Assembly: GCA_021201825.1 (NCBI GenBank)
Contig: JAJQED010000023.1
Span: 62,001 to 126,000 of the forward strand
Direction: 5' to 3'
DNA from: Alistipes sp.
Lineage (GTDB): Bacteria; Bacteroidota; Bacteroidia; Bacteroidales; Rikenellaceae
Length of the DNA stretch: 64,000 nt
A program made the translations under genes and the position numbers. Position 1 is the first letter of the stretch; every line of letters begins with the position of its first letter. A model generated the notes under the pieces. The model had not been told where the DNA came from. It saw only the letters and a list, made by a program, of their open reading frames with translations, and did no database searches. This document shows positions 63,045 through 64,000 of the stretch, piece after piece.

Positions 63045-64000
63045 ATGAAGACTACGGGTCAAGTATCTGGTATAATTGCCAATATCGTGGTTGTCAAGGC
63101 GGACGGGCCGGTATCCCAGAATGAGATATGCTATGTCCACATGGGCGACGTGAAGATGATGGCCGAGGTGATAAAAGTGGTCGGGGACGACGCTTACGTT
63201 CAGGTGTTCGACTCGACACGGGGCCTTACGACGGGTAATAAAGTGGAATTCGAGGGGCATATGCTCGAGGTTACGCTCGCTCCCGGCATACTTTCACGCA
63301 GTTACGACGGGCTGCAGAACGACCTGGCTAAAATGGACGGGCTGTTCATCGAAAGGGGGACCCGAACCGAGCCTATGGATTTCGACCGGCAGTGGGAGTT
63401 CACCCCTATTGCCAAACCGGGCGATACGGTTACGGGCGGAGACTGGCTCGGCGAGGTCAAGGAGCAATGGATCGCACATAAGATCATGGTACCTTTCACT
63501 ATGGAAGGCAGCTATACGGTAAAAAGCGTTGCGGAGGCAGGGAGTTATGTTATCACCGATACCGTCGCGGTCGTCACCGACCGAAACGGGAAAGACTACG
63601 AGATCACGATGGTCCAGAAATGGCCGGTTAAGATACCCATCCGCAATTACAGGGAGAAACCGCGCCCTTATAAGATAATGGAGACGGGTGTGAGGGCTAT
63701 CGACACTTTCAACCCGCTGGCCGAGGGCGGTACCGGGTTTATCCCGGGACCTTTCGGGGCGGGAAAGACAGTACTTCAACATGCCATCTCGAAGCAAGCC
63801 GAGGCCGATATTATAATCTTCGTTGCCTGCGGCGAACGCGCCAACGAGGTGGTGGAAGTTTTCACCGAATTCCCGGAGTTGGAAGACCCGCGCACCGGTC
63901 ATAAGCTGATGGAGCGGACCACTATCATCTGTAATACTTCCAACATGCCCGTAGCGGCACGTGAAGCGTCGGTTTATACGGGAATGACCATCGGTGAGTA
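63045..64000 (+). CDS. atpA: V-type ATPase catalytic subunit A (C-terminus beyond window)
   Basis: Catalytic ATP-hydrolysing subunit of the V/A-ATPase. 318 complete codons are visible from ATG 63045 to the window end; the full protein is about 580 residues. N-terminal beta-barrel (TGQVSGIIANIVVVKADGP), bulge domain (GRTPEP-like region: GLFIERGTRTEPMDFDRQW), ATP P-loop GPFGAGKTV, and ACGERANEVVEVFTEFPEL. These are diagnostic of A rather than B subunit. Third gene of the operon after E and DUF2764. Confidence 0.96.
   Translation, partial: MKTTGQVSGIIANIVVVKADGPVSQNEICYVHMGDVKMMAEVIKVVGDDAYVQVFDSTRGLTTGNKVEFEGHMLEVTLAPGILSRSYDGLQNDLAKMDGLFIERGTRTEPMDFDRQWEFTPIAKPGDTVTGGDWLGEVKEQWIAHKIMVPFTMEGSYTVKSVAEAGSYVITDTVAVVTDRNGKDYEITMVQKWPVKIPIRNYREKPRPYKIMETGVRAIDTFNPLAEGGTGFIPGPFGAGKTVLQHAISKQAEADIIIFVACGERANEVVEVFTEFPELEDPRTGHKLMERTTIICNTSNMPVAAREASVYTGMTIGE

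Noticed and set aside
1-64000. Search for insertion sequences, integrases, phage genes or attachment sites
   Set aside because: No transposase, integrase or flanking terminal repeats were recognised. The gene content looks like stable core genome.

Overview
The window comes from a member of the Bacteroidota, most likely order Bacteroidales and possibly Rikenellaceae/Alistipes-like. The basis is: many promoter-like TAnnTTTG -7 boxes, almost no Shine-Dalgarno sequences, a bacterial V-type ATPase operon containing a DUF2764 protein, a eukaryote-like GlgB, a membrane pyrophosphatase, a PG0541-type transporter accessory protein, two GH20 hexosaminidases and DUF5106/DUF4301 proteins. Genus is an inference. 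Coding density is high: no gene-free stretch exceeds about 300 bases. The longest gaps (about 49200-49457, 57175-57418, 56031-56253, 59792-60020) hold promoters, palindromes and terminators rather than extra genes.

Layout. 1-10160: housekeeping genes (uvrA, partial; a lytic transglycosylase; a CvfB-like S1 protein with a methyltransferase; a CDF metal exporter; two small membrane proteins; tRNA-Lys; an RluB-type pseudouridine synthase with a long disordered tail; a MalY/PatB C-S lyase). 10160-15279: a tightly overlapping three-gene operon, NamZ-like exo-muramidase, GH20 hexosaminidase and AmiE-like serine hydrolase, which looks like a complete exo-acting peptidoglycan-recycling set. 15461-29879: hppA, a SpoU methyltransferase, panB, a PH-domain gene broken by an in-frame TGA, glgB, a POT peptide transporter, an MBL hydrolase, an SDR, pheT and guaA. 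29914-33308: a second GH20, mazG and a gamma-carbonic-anhydrase-like protein.

33318-38981 is the most interesting region. It holds a LytS-type kinase and LytTR response regulator, a Spy/LTXXQ-like periplasmic protein and a TonB-receptor-like outer-membrane barrel. The kinase gene and the Spy-like gene each carry the same two-copy direct repeat (21-bp period) exactly 33 nt upstream of a TATATTTG box. This is a strong candidate operator for the co-encoded regulator and defines an autoregulated envelope locus.

39009-43823 encodes a TolC/HlyD/two-permease exporter with no ATPase gene. serB follows, then an MscS channel, an unrecognised two-helix membrane protein and a shortened MscS. 48244-56030 holds a DUF5106 thioredoxin-like lipoprotein and a TetR-controlled RND efflux operon (TetR, TolC, MFP, RND pump, PG0541), with an inverted repeat overlapping the promoter. 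56254-64000: an exported Asn/Tyr/Arg-rich repeat protein behind an A15 tract, tilS, murB, a DUF4301 protein and the start of the V-type ATPase operon (E, DUF2764, A; the last is cut by the window end).

Start codons were often moved downstream of the longest reading frame where a -7 box, family alignment or an overlap with the upstream stop supported it. All functions are inferred from sequence reading; no database search was run.
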